Below the pieces are notes generated by a model that was not told the origin of the DNA, ran no database searches, and worked only from the letters and a program-made list of their open reading frames with translations. Below, piece by piece: positions 52,088 to 60,584 of a stretch of DNA of 64,000 bases. A program made the translations under genes and the position numbers. Source of the stretch: Fibrobacter sp. UWH6 (GTDB lineage Bacteria > Fibrobacterota > Fibrobacteria > Fibrobacterales > Fibrobacteraceae); contig NZ_FRAX01000007.1 in NCBI RefSeq assembly GCF_900142465.1, positions 62,001 through 126,000 on the forward strand. The letters run 5' to 3'. Each line of letters begins with the position of its first letter. The first letter of the stretch is position 1.

Positions 52088-53341
52088 TTAGAAACCGATA
52101 CTTAACTCAGCCATATAGACACGTTCTTCATCTTGACCGGTGTAATATCCAAGTTCTTCAGCCCAGGTGGCAATTTCCAAGGTAAAGAAACGAAGTGCTT
52201 CTACAGCAATACCGGCAGTAGGGTAGCCACCCTTGAAGCCACCAGAAACTCGCAAGGCCAAGGCACGGAAGGCGTTGTTATAGCCGGGCCAGGCCAAGAT
52301 ATTCTGTTCCACTTCCAGACCGAAATTCACATGGGAAAGGGGCTTATAGTTGTTCCCCTTGCCAAAGGCGTCGGCATAGTCGCAGGCGAAATTGAATTTA
52401 CGGCCATAGGCGGTATTCTTGTTAAAGAAACGGGGGCTATAGTTAAAACCGGCAGAAAGGTTCGGAGTGATCTTATCGCCAGCAAGATCCTTGAAGTAGA
52501 CATCTCTAAGAGACATACCCAGACGAACTTCGCGAGTCAACTGATACAGCACACCCAGATCCATACCCATAGAAATGGAACTGAAATCCAGAATATGGTC
52601 GGTAGCGTCGTGGTAACGATCTTCAAGAGTATCCTGCAGGGTTGCATAGTTCATGATATCCAAGGTCATCATTTCGACCTTGTGACGCTTTGCAGCCTTT
52701 ACACCGACACCCACAGACAGGTTGTCGGTAAAACCGTATGCCACTCCCGCCTGAGCCACACCATCCACGTAGAACGTATCCACAGCCAGGTAGGGGATAA
52801 TCAGACCGCCATCCAAATGGGGAGAAATATTACCGTCAACCCAAATGGCACCACCAAAACCATGGAACGCCATTTCAGCATCCATCTTGATTTTCATGGT
52901 CAGCGACTTATGGTCATAATTGTTGATCTTGTGGATCAGTTCCGGATGAGCCGCCAGGGAGTCCATGAGAACCTTCGAAGAAGATAAGCCCAAAAGTTTC
53001 GCCGTATTATTGGCGTCGTTGTAGATCTTCTGAAGATCCTTGGCTACGTTATAGGTGGAGAAGTAAGTTTCGAAAGGGCCTGCTCCGCCAAGATTCAAAC
53101 GCATGTCGCCTATGTTACGGGGGTAGTACCCCTGCTCCGGACGCAACTTGTAGTTTCCCAGTCTGTTAATCTGAGAAAGGCCTGCGTAGTTAAAATAAAT
53201 AGCTTCCTTATCATCTACAACAGCCACATGGGCATTACCCATAGCTTCAGCACGCAGAGAATGGTGTGTAGGCGCCTTGGCAGCAAAGGACAATGCCGCA
53301 AGCGAAGTCGCCAGCATCAAAAAGGACTTACAATAATTCAT
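52088..53341 (-). CDS. FadL/PorV-like outer-membrane barrel
   Basis: 417 residues from ATG 53341, overlapping the upstream stop by one base (TAATG), with GGGAGAA before it. The signal peptide is followed by AEAMGNAHVAVVDDKEAIYFNYAGL, the N-terminal hallmark of PorV/FadL/UPF0164-type barrels. Alternating strands (VGVGVKAAKR, RLGMSLRDVYF) end in YMAELSIGF. Co-translated with a TPR lipoprotein, so the two probably form a surface complex. PorV proteins shuttle type IX secretion cargo; that role here is possible but unproven. Confidence 0.82.
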   Translation of the reverse strand: MNYCKSFLMLATSLAALSFAAKAPTHHSLRAEAMGNAHVAVVDDKEAIYFNYAGLSQINRLGNYKLRPEQGYYPRNIGDMRLNLGGAGPFETYFSTYNVAKDLQKIYNDANNTAKLLGLSSSKVLMDSLAAHPELIHKINNYDHKSLTMKIKMDAEMAFHGFGGAIWVDGNISPHLDGGLIIPYLAVDTFYVDGVAQAGVAYGFTDNLSVGVGVKAAKRHKVEMMTLDIMNYATLQDTLEDRYHDATDHILDFSSISMGMDLGVLYQLTREVRLGMSLRDVYFKDLAGDKITPNLSAGFNYSPRFFNKNTAYGRKFNFACDYADAFGKGNNYKPLSHVNFGLEVEQNILAWPGYNNAFRALALRVSGGFKGGYPTAGIAVEALRFFTLEIATWAEELGYYTGQDEERVYMAELSIGF

Positions 53342-54720
53342 TAAAAATTCTCCCACTCATTAACCCAAATTCTAAACTGTTCCTCGGTATAGTTCACCCA
53401 GCATCCGCCCACGCTATCCTGGCGTGCCTTCAAATTGTAGATCCTTCCAGAATAATCCTGAGCCACTCTCTTCTTGAGGGCCTTGAATTCTTCGGGGGGC
53501 AAGCCCATGGGGTTGAACTTAATCTTCTTGGCAAACTTCAACAAATAATTCTGGCCATTGCTTTCACGCTTTGCATAAGAGGGATAGATATATTCCCATT
53601 CACCGCAATTCTCTTCGGTGCAGAGTTTGCCGTCACGGTCAATATCCACATTCATGTACTTTTCGTTGGGGCCGAAAGAGGAATAGACCACACGGTCCTT
53701 GGTCTGTGTTTTGCCGGCAGCAATATTCTTTGTCTGCGTTGCCAGGTCAAGGGAAAATTCAGCATTTACGTCACGCAAATCTTCATCAACTTCACCGTCG
53801 CCATCGTTGTCCATGCCGTCCATAATTTCTTCATCATAACAGCCATCACCATCGTCATCCATGATAGTGCTCTTGCCAGTAACTGCAATAATGCTGTTGA
53901 CAGACATATCGATTGCATCTGCATCTTCAGATGGTTCGGTAATGTCGGCAAGGACGCCGCACATGGTGGATGCCACCTGAGTCTGGGAATTATCGGTCAG
54001 CCATTCGTCAAAGACGGGGATTGCCTGACCAGCCACAGAGGACATGGTTTCAGGATTACTTTCGCATGTGCTGAAGACTTCGTGCAGAGCGGCAGTAGAC
54101 TCGCCATCCTTGTTTCTTTTCAAGGTATTGAGGACAGCACCCACATCGCAGCTGTACTTTCCGGTATTAGGATCCACCATACCGCAACCGACAACCAGTT
54201 TGGTCGCATCGCGGAGCACGAACAATGTCTGCAACATGTTCAAAAGCATATAGCTTTCAGAAATGGTCCTGTAGGTAATCTTGCCATCCAATCGACCTGT
54301 GGTGTCGCGGGCGATAAACTCCTTCAACAGCGTAACCACCGTATCGATACCGGCTTCGTACTTGTCGACCACGGACTGTTCCATATCCAGCAAGGCCAGT
54401 CGTTCAGCTCCGCCGCTAATATTCACGTACTTCAAAAGTTCGAAGGTATTCAAGTCCTGCATGTTCAACTTGGCCTTGGCCAATCCATACCAAGCCTCGG
54501 AGTGAGTTGAATCTGCAGCGATTGCCTGATTGAAATAATCGGCAGCCAGAGTGTACTCGTTGTTTCTGAACTTGATGTAACCTTCGTAAGTCATGGCATC
54601 GGCATCACCAGACTTGATGTTCGCATCTTCAGTAGGGTTGAACAAGTTGCAACCCGCCACACCCAAAGCGGTTGCCAGTGCTGCTGCAAGCACGAATTTC
54701 TTAGTTTTGAATGAAATCAT
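53341..54720 (-). CDS. TPR lipoprotein with calcium-binding-like repeats
   Basis: 459 residues. Lipobox VAGC with Cys24. TPR-like helices at about 40-110 (AMTYEGYIKFRNNEYTLAADYFNQAI). An acidic stretch at about 290-315 (DDDGDGCYDEE, DNDGDGEVDED) has the DxDGDG pattern of thrombospondin-3/EF-hand loops and is likely to bind Ca2+. The C-terminal part (about 320-459) contains four Cys in short spacing. It overlaps the barrel gene by one base, so the complex is encoded as one unit. Specific function unknown. Confidence 0.8.
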   Translation of the reverse strand: MISFKTKKFVLAAALATALGVAGCNLFNPTEDANIKSGDADAMTYEGYIKFRNNEYTLAADYFNQAIAADSTHSEAWYGLAKAKLNMQDLNTFELLKYVNISGGAERLALLDMEQSVVDKYEAGIDTVVTLLKEFIARDTTGRLDGKITYRTISESYMLLNMLQTLFVLRDATKLVVGCGMVDPNTGKYSCDVGAVLNTLKRNKDGESTAALHEVFSTCESNPETMSSVAGQAIPVFDEWLTDNSQTQVASTMCGVLADITEPSEDADAIDMSVNSIIAVTGKSTIMDDDGDGCYDEEIMDGMDNDGDGEVDEDLRDVNAEFSLDLATQTKNIAAGKTQTKDRVVYSSFGPNEKYMNVDIDRDGKLCTEENCGEWEYIYPSYAKRESNGQNYLLKFAKKIKFNPMGLPPEEFKALKKRVAQDYSGRIYNLKARQDSVGGCWVNYTEEQFRIWVNEWENF

Positions 54721-54741
54721 CTTTGTTTTCCAATTTTGCTA

Positions 54742-54749
54742 CAAAGATA
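54742..54749 (-). promoter_or_regulatory. TAnnTTTG promoter element of the TPR-lipoprotein operon
   Basis: TATCTTTG on the minus strand, 21 bases before the ATG. Confidence 0.65.
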
Positions 54750-54861
54750 ACATTATTCTTACAATAAATATACTTCATTAGTTTTTTACACTTCGTTTTT
54801 TGTATTTTTTTCTTTTATGGACGTCAGAAAATCAAGCGCAAACTGAGGGGATTAAAAAAAT

Positions 54862-54869
54862 TATATTTG
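54862..54869 (+). promoter_or_regulatory. TAnnTTTG promoter element, apparently leaderless
   Basis: TATATTTG ends four bases before the ATG at 54874. No Shine-Dalgarno site fits. Confidence 0.65.
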
Positions 54870-54873
54870 GACC

Positions 54874-55704
54874 ATGGATTCTTACCGTGAATATCTCCCG
54901 ACCAAGGCATTCCGTATTGCCGAAATGCGCCTGGCAACCCTGCTCAGGGCCGAAAATGACCGTCTTGACGCCCTGGCCCAAAGCCTTGGACGCGAGTGCG
55001 CCATCGGGCCAGATAACCTGGCTCAGGAACTGCCCAACATCATCAAGTTCACGGACGAGTACCACGACCTTTATATGAAGTACCTGGATGCGGTTCTGCC
55101 TCAACAGCCGCGCCCCATCCAGTGCAGGCCCGCCTGTGGCAATTGCTGCCACCATTACCCCATGTCGGTGGAGCCCTTCGAGCTGGTGTTTCTGTATGCC
55201 AACCTGCGAAAGCGCGACGACCTGCTGAACATCCTGGAAGCCTGCCAGCTCAGGTCTTCGATGTTCGAGGATTTCTACGAAAAGCGCAAGGCCGAAGACC
55301 AGGCGACCCTTCCCATGAATGCAGACCCAGCCAAGGTAACGGAACTGGACGAGTTTGACGACCGCGCCGAAGACCTGGCCCTTCATGATTATTTTTCGGC
55401 CTGGAAGCCTTGCCCCTTCTCGAATCCGGTGGGGGACTGCATGGCCTACAAGATCCGCCCTGTTTCTTGCCGCATGTACTTTAGCGAAACAGACCCGCAA
55501 TTCTGTACGCCGGAACATTTGCAGAAACCCGAAAACGACAGCTATATCGTCTACCTGCCCGACAGCATCGAAGATGCGGTGTACCGCGTTTCGGAGCATT
55601 ACGCCCTGCTGGACCTGCCCGAAAGCTATTTTGGCGGTCTGTTGGCTGTAAACAAGTACGAAGGTGTCATGAGCAATACCGACGGAGGCGAAGTCGTCGG
55701 ATGA
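54874..55704 (+). CDS. YkgJ-type cysteine-cluster protein
   Basis: 276 residues. An N-terminal helical region (1-80) precedes CRPACGNCCHHYP, then CPFSNPVGDCMAYKIRPVSCRMYF and QFC, the CxxxCxxCC...C...C spacing of the YkgJ family, which binds a zinc or Fe-S centre. Cytoplasmic; the cellular role is unknown and may involve metal handling or protein modification. It overlaps the SprT-like gene by 4 bases, so the pair is coupled. Confidence 0.86.
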   Translation: MDSYREYLPTKAFRIAEMRLATLLRAENDRLDALAQSLGRECAIGPDNLAQELPNIIKFTDEYHDLYMKYLDAVLPQQPRPIQCRPACGNCCHHYPMSVEPFELVFLYANLRKRDDLLNILEACQLRSSMFEDFYEKRKAEDQATLPMNADPAKVTELDEFDDRAEDLALHDYFSAWKPCPFSNPVGDCMAYKIRPVSCRMYFSETDPQFCTPEHLQKPENDSYIVYLPDSIEDAVYRVSEHYALLDLPESYFGGLLAVNKYEGVMSNTDGGEVVG

Positions 55705-56507
55705 GTTTTTCGGATTTTGTACACGAAATCCAGATGGACCTTTTTGGTGCGCCTCCTAAACCAAAGGAGAGCGATAAGCCCAAGGTTCCCAATTCCGTTT
55801 CACAGAACGGATTGGTGGGTTTTAAGTACAGTAACTTCATGAAGAAGAGCATCCGCTGTAGGGGCGGAGTACTGTTTGGCCACCCCGAGGTGATTTTCCC
55901 GGCCTACATGAAGTCTGATGAATTTGCGCAGGCCCGCGAACTGGCAGCAGAATGGGCTGAACACGCCACCAAGCGCAAGACACAGAAGAACAAGGAAGTG
56001 ACCAAGGAACTGGTGACCCGTTTCTGGACGCTGGTAGACCAGATTCTTGCCGACAAGGGGGAGGCACCCCTGGCAACCCGCCACAAGCTTCCGCCCATGA
56101 AACCCAAGGGCAAATATCACGACCTGACAAATATTTTGTCTGCAATCAACAATACCTATTTCGAAAACAAGCTGACATGCCGCATTACCTGGAGCAATAG
56201 GGTAGGGGGTCTCAGTTTTCATTCGGTACGCAAGGACCCTGTAACCGGCGAAGACTTCAACCTGATCAGCATCAGCAAAGGCTACGATGCAGCCAACTGC
56301 CCGGAATACGCCGTGGCCGGTGTGGTGTACCACGAATGCCTTCATATTGCAATTCCGCCCGAAGTAAAGAACGGCCGCCGCATTGTACACGGCCGCGCCT
56401 TCCGCAAGCAGGAACGCCTATACCTGTACTACGCCGAATGGATCAAGTGGCATAAGGAAGTGCTTCCTAAAAACATCCGCGACATGCGCCGTCATAAGGA
56501 ATTATAA
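55701..56507 (+). CDS. SprT-like zinc metallopeptidase-domain protein
   Basis: 268 residues. The N-terminal half (1-130) is charged, with a TKRKTQKNKEVTKELV segment. The SprT-like domain (about 135-250) has LTNILSAINNTYFENKLTCRITWS, VYHECLH (the HExxH zinc site) and HGRAFRKQE, which supplies the third ligand. Eukaryotic Spartan relatives digest DNA-protein crosslinks; bacterial SprT roles are unclear. Translation is coupled to the YkgJ-type protein. Ends in a bidirectional terminator. Confidence 0.85.
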   Translation: MSFSDFVHEIQMDLFGAPPKPKESDKPKVPNSVSQNGLVGFKYSNFMKKSIRCRGGVLFGHPEVIFPAYMKSDEFAQARELAAEWAEHATKRKTQKNKEVTKELVTRFWTLVDQILADKGEAPLATRHKLPPMKPKGKYHDLTNILSAINNTYFENKLTCRITWSNRVGGLSFHSVRKDPVTGEDFNLISISKGYDAANCPEYAVAGVVYHECLHIAIPPEVKNGRRIVHGRAFRKQERLYLYYAEWIKWHKEVLPKNIRDMRRHKEL

Positions 56508-56515
56508 GGAACTAT

Positions 56516-56546
56516 AAAAAAAGACCAGCAGAAGCTGGTCTTTTTT
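56516..56546. terminator. Bidirectional terminator between convergent genes
   Basis: AGACCAGC / GCTGGTCT stem, AGAA loop, As on the left and six Ts on the right. Confidence 0.85.
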
Positions 56547-56562
56547 GACGCTATAAGAAATA

Positions 56563-59500
56563 TTACCTTGTCGGATACCACTGAGTTATATTATCGAAAT
56601 CAGGTACTGTAAATCCGCCATTTACACCAGAACATTGATTAGAACTTCCAATTTCATAAATGCTGAAATAACCTTCTTTACCCAAAGCATCCGAATAGGT
56701 TAAATCAATACTTTTAACCATCTTCAAAGCATTGTTCATATCAGGAAATGTTTCTGTTGGAGAAAAATGAATGTCACCAATTACATTTTCATAGGAAGAC
56801 ATAAAATCATTCCAGGTAAAGACTAATGTTTTAAGAGAATCATTTCTTGTCTTAGGCAGTAACGCAACAGGCCTTTCATAAGAATAAGGTTCGCCTCCAC
56901 TGTTATCAATAATATCTATCTTAAGGTATGCAGTATCGGTACTTGTATAGGTGATACAAATTCCGTCCCACGAGGAAATGTCTTTCCCTACAGAAAAGGC
57001 AACTTCGTTATAAGGAAAGTAATCGACTTCGCTGTCTTGTTTATATTCAGCCTCAAATCCATACCGCCCGACTACGGCTTTGTACTCGGAAACAACTGCA
57101 TCTAGAGTTCCAGACTCTTCATTGTTTTTACTAGTTTTGATTTCAAAATCTACTGGCCACGTAAATACGGGGTCCTGAGAGTATAATCCAACAACTCCTT
57201 CGTTGTGTGCTTCGCTACCGTTCCAATAGAAACACTTTTCTGTATTTTTATTATTGCAACGTGTCTCTATATTGTTATCGAAGTTGCAGAACTCTGTAAG
57301 AGGGGAGAAAGTCTTGTTGTTGCACAAATTGTAAATTTTTCCATCTTCGCCGCAGAATTCAGACTGGTCGTTATATTCTTCACCGCCACATTTTTCACGA
57401 GGTTCGCCCTTTGAATCACAAAATTGTTCATCCGGGTTATAGGTTTTCGTTTCGCTACAAGCATATACCTTGGGGCCGACAATATTATCCACTTTTTTTA
57501 GCGTAGTAATCTCGTAAACCTGGTAATTATATGATTCTTGTGTAAATGAAAAATGACTTACAACGATGCTTTTACCAAAGGGCTTTTTTCCGTCACCAAA
57601 GGCAATTTTCGTTGTTGTATAGTTTTCTGTCGCATCAAGGCCATCAGACCATGTATATTTCCCCATGTTATCATAAGTTGCGACTAAAGTAAGAGACGTG
57701 CTTGCCTTATAGGTGATACATAGTCCACCCCAATCAGAGATGTCGTGGAGTTCTCCATCAGAAGATATATTTGCTTCCATATTTCCTATGAAATTCGAAC
57801 CAGATATTTCTCCGACCGAGCATTCAACTCCATCATCATCTTGCCAGCATCCCCAATTCAAGTTTTGTTTTTCGCCCCAACTTGAGTTGTACAACACATT
57901 TCCTTCACAAGTTGATTGTACTTCAATCTTCATGGTGTCGCAGGTGATTGTATCCTTGATACCATTGTAGTATTCAATATAGGCTACAGGAGTATAACTG
58001 CGTCCTTGTTCATTCAGTTCCAGAGTTGCCATGTTGTTTTCTGTTTCATCGCCAACGGCATCCTTCCAGGTTACTGTAACCAGAGAATCAGGCAACTTTC
58101 CAGACATTCCGTTGAGGGTTATAGATTGAACATTACCATAAGCGATTTCGCTTGCGGCGGTTTCGTAGACGCAACTTTGATAGCGATAGAGAGCCGTTCC
58201 TGTAGGGCATTCAATATTTTGATAAACCCCGTCATCAAGAGTGATTCTTAAATTACGACCATAATACTGCGTACCTTCATCCTCAACAATGAGGGAATCC
58301 GTGACTGTTCTTGACGTGGTGTCTCTTTGGAACCATACAAATGTCGGGTTCAGGGTATTAACTACTTCATTGTACAAGAACGAGTATGTAAAGTTCCATC
58401 TGAGAGTATCACCCATCAAGACATGTTCTTTTTCGATGTTACAGCTCTTAATAATGTTATCCGTAAAATATGGATCATCGGAATTTTTCATTGCCGAGTA
58501 TTCGCCAATTTCAAGAAGTTCAAATGCACCCTCCAGAGCACCATCAGTACTATTCAGGGTAAAGGATGTCTTGATTTTTTCAGCATTAACAGATCCATCC
58601 TTATTATCCACAATGGATTTGCCTTCATTATCAAGGAAGCTTCCAAACTCGAAGCACCTTATATGGAACTTGGTGGGATCAGAGGGAAGTACCGCAGAAT
58701 ATTCACCATTTTCGTTTTCAATGGTCAATCGGGCTGTTATGGGATTCTCTATAGCAACCTTGTTCCAATTATTTTTCCAATTATAGTTTACACAGATTCC
58801 TTGCCAGTCTGTAATGTCCTGACTGGTCTTATCTCCCTTAAGATAGAAGAACATCTCAGGATTGTTATTAGTATAAACGGTGGTGTAAATATATCCTTGT
58901 TTATTGACACATTCTTTAGCAGTTAAATTGTCTTCTCCGAATCCAAACTTGCCGTTGGATTCCCATTCGCTGGTGATGGTGTCGCCGTCAAACCACATGA
59001 AGATATCATCTTTTGTATTAGCATTCCAGCCAAATTTGAAGTAGCCATTTGTAGTATTTCTTACAAATTCCGGAGGCGTGGGAAGGGTTATAGAAGAAGA
59101 ACATTCATTTAAGCTACCAAAGGTAATCAGGTTAAAGTAGGCGTTCTGGCGCTCGGTCGTCTTGATTACAAAATCGACTTGAGTCAAAGAGCCAACCAGT
59201 AACAAGATCTGCTCCAAATCGGTGTTACCCAAGGTATACGTAAACTTGCTGTACTGATCAGTAGACGTAGTTTTAGGCATGTCAATATCGACATATTTAT
59301 CATCGAGTCCATGCAGTCGCAGATAAGCCCTTGCGGTACTGACATAATCAACACAAACACCTTCCAAATTGATAATGTCAATAGACTTTTCCATTTTGAC
59401 AGAAACCAGAACAGAATCCTTTGTATTCGGATAGATTTCGCCGCAAATACCACCACAGGATTGAATGATATCGTCTAGTTTTTCGTTGGCGTCATAACCC

Positions 59501-60573
59501 ACATAATCCTCAGGAACCATCCACATGTCATTGTAGTTTCCAGCCAGTTTCCATTTCCAAGTGTATTTGTCATAGAAGAATGAGCTTCCATTTTGTGCGT
59601 TCCATACAAAGCGAGGAGCACTGGATTCATCTGCGCTGGACTTCGGTTCAACACTAGCGCTGGATGCAGGCTTCACGGAATTACTGGACTTAGGCGCAAC
59701 ACTTGCACTAGAGGCGGGTTTTACAGATCCACTGGACTTCGGCTTAACGATTTCGCTGGAATCGACATCGGCAGATTCGCTGGAGTTTTCCTGAACGTCA
59801 TCACTTGATTTCAGGTAAGAGGAACCATCGCTATAGAATCCCAGGGCAACAATGTTGAAACTGAATTTTTCGTCAGAGTCTCCTGCAAAGGAAACCATGA
59901 TGGCATTGGCTTCGCCCATAAACTTGTTGAAATCGGATTCACCGAAGATATATTCCAGGGAACTGAACGGAACCAGTGTTCCGCGGACCAAAGTATCGTT
60001 GGCGAAGTTCTTAAATTCACAGCAGTATTCAGATATAACGGAACCGTTATCATCCAAGTGTAGCAGGCAGATATTTGTGGAGGCGTAGGTGCTGCCAAGA
60101 GCAAGAGCGATTCCACTGTAACTGGATTCGTCGCTCAGGTCCACTGATTCAAAACGGAATGCGACACCTGCTTCGGCATAGCCATCTGCATTGTACAAGG
60201 AACCTGCAAGGCCCCCACTTCTAGAGACAATTGAACTGATGTCGTCTAGAGAGTTTGTGGCGAAGTTGTTGCCCGATTCATCTTTAGCGTGGAAAATAAT
60301 GCTGCTTTTATCGTTAGCAATTATAAAAGGGCTGAATCCAGATGAGGTTGTTTCAGAAATGTAATCGTCAGCATAACCCTGCCAAACAAGATAGGCCGAT
60401 TCAAAATCGTAGGTGGGAATCTCCGTATTACCTTCGGGAGTTATGACTCCGTATGTTCCCTTGTGTTCTTCCTTGAATTCTTCGGCGTAGTCAGTACAGG
60501 CAGTGGTGTTCAGCAAAAAGCCCAAAGAAAAAAGGGCAGACAGGCGAGTTGCAAATTTCATGTTATTCTTCAT
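56563..60573 (-). CDS. Large multi-domain surface lipoprotein with cysteine-rich module
   Basis: 1336 residues. Lipobox with Cys26 (NTTAC). About five beta-sandwich-like modules (near 45-250, 330-500, 505-690, 930-1060 and 1150-1330) share a GICVxYxS-type strand (WDGICITYTS, WGGLCITYKA). A Ser/Pro/Lys linker (about 265-325, KPSSxSVxP repeats) separates module 1. About 1070-1145 is a Cys-rich run (YNPDEQFC, CGGEEYNDQSEFC, CNNKTFSPLTEFC) of a type common in Fibrobacter secreted proteins. Modules resemble carbohydrate-binding folds, so plant-fibre binding is plausible; inference. Codon use is AT-richer than in its neighbours. Eleven bases after the upstream gene. Confidence 0.8.
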   Translation of the reverse strand: MKNNMKFATRLSALFSLGFLLNTTACTDYAEEFKEEHKGTYGVITPEGNTEIPTYDFESAYLVWQGYADDYISETTSSGFSPFIIANDKSSIIFHAKDESGNNFATNSLDDISSIVSRSGGLAGSLYNADGYAEAGVAFRFESVDLSDESSYSGIALALGSTYASTNICLLHLDDNGSVISEYCCEFKNFANDTLVRGTLVPFSSLEYIFGESDFNKFMGEANAIMVSFAGDSDEKFSFNIVALGFYSDGSSYLKSSDDVQENSSESADVDSSEIVKPKSSGSVKPASSASVAPKSSNSVKPASSASVEPKSSADESSAPRFVWNAQNGSSFFYDKYTWKWKLAGNYNDMWMVPEDYVGYDANEKLDDIIQSCGGICGEIYPNTKDSVLVSVKMEKSIDIINLEGVCVDYVSTARAYLRLHGLDDKYVDIDMPKTTSTDQYSKFTYTLGNTDLEQILLLVGSLTQVDFVIKTTERQNAYFNLITFGSLNECSSSITLPTPPEFVRNTTNGYFKFGWNANTKDDIFMWFDGDTITSEWESNGKFGFGEDNLTAKECVNKQGYIYTTVYTNNNPEMFFYLKGDKTSQDITDWQGICVNYNWKNNWNKVAIENPITARLTIENENGEYSAVLPSDPTKFHIRCFEFGSFLDNEGKSIVDNKDGSVNAEKIKTSFTLNSTDGALEGAFELLEIGEYSAMKNSDDPYFTDNIIKSCNIEKEHVLMGDTLRWNFTYSFLYNEVVNTLNPTFVWFQRDTTSRTVTDSLIVEDEGTQYYGRNLRITLDDGVYQNIECPTGTALYRYQSCVYETAASEIAYGNVQSITLNGMSGKLPDSLVTVTWKDAVGDETENNMATLELNEQGRSYTPVAYIEYYNGIKDTITCDTMKIEVQSTCEGNVLYNSSWGEKQNLNWGCWQDDDGVECSVGEISGSNFIGNMEANISSDGELHDISDWGGLCITYKASTSLTLVATYDNMGKYTWSDGLDATENYTTTKIAFGDGKKPFGKSIVVSHFSFTQESYNYQVYEITTLKKVDNIVGPKVYACSETKTYNPDEQFCDSKGEPREKCGGEEYNDQSEFCGEDGKIYNLCNNKTFSPLTEFCNFDNNIETRCNNKNTEKCFYWNGSEAHNEGVVGLYSQDPVFTWPVDFEIKTSKNNEESGTLDAVVSEYKAVVGRYGFEAEYKQDSEVDYFPYNEVAFSVGKDISSWDGICITYTSTDTAYLKIDIIDNSGGEPYSYERPVALLPKTRNDSLKTLVFTWNDFMSSYENVIGDIHFSPTETFPDMNNALKMVKSIDLTYSDALGKEGYFSIYEIGSSNQCSGVNGGFTVPDFDNITQWYPTR

Positions 60574-60584
60574 TTTTCAGCCCC

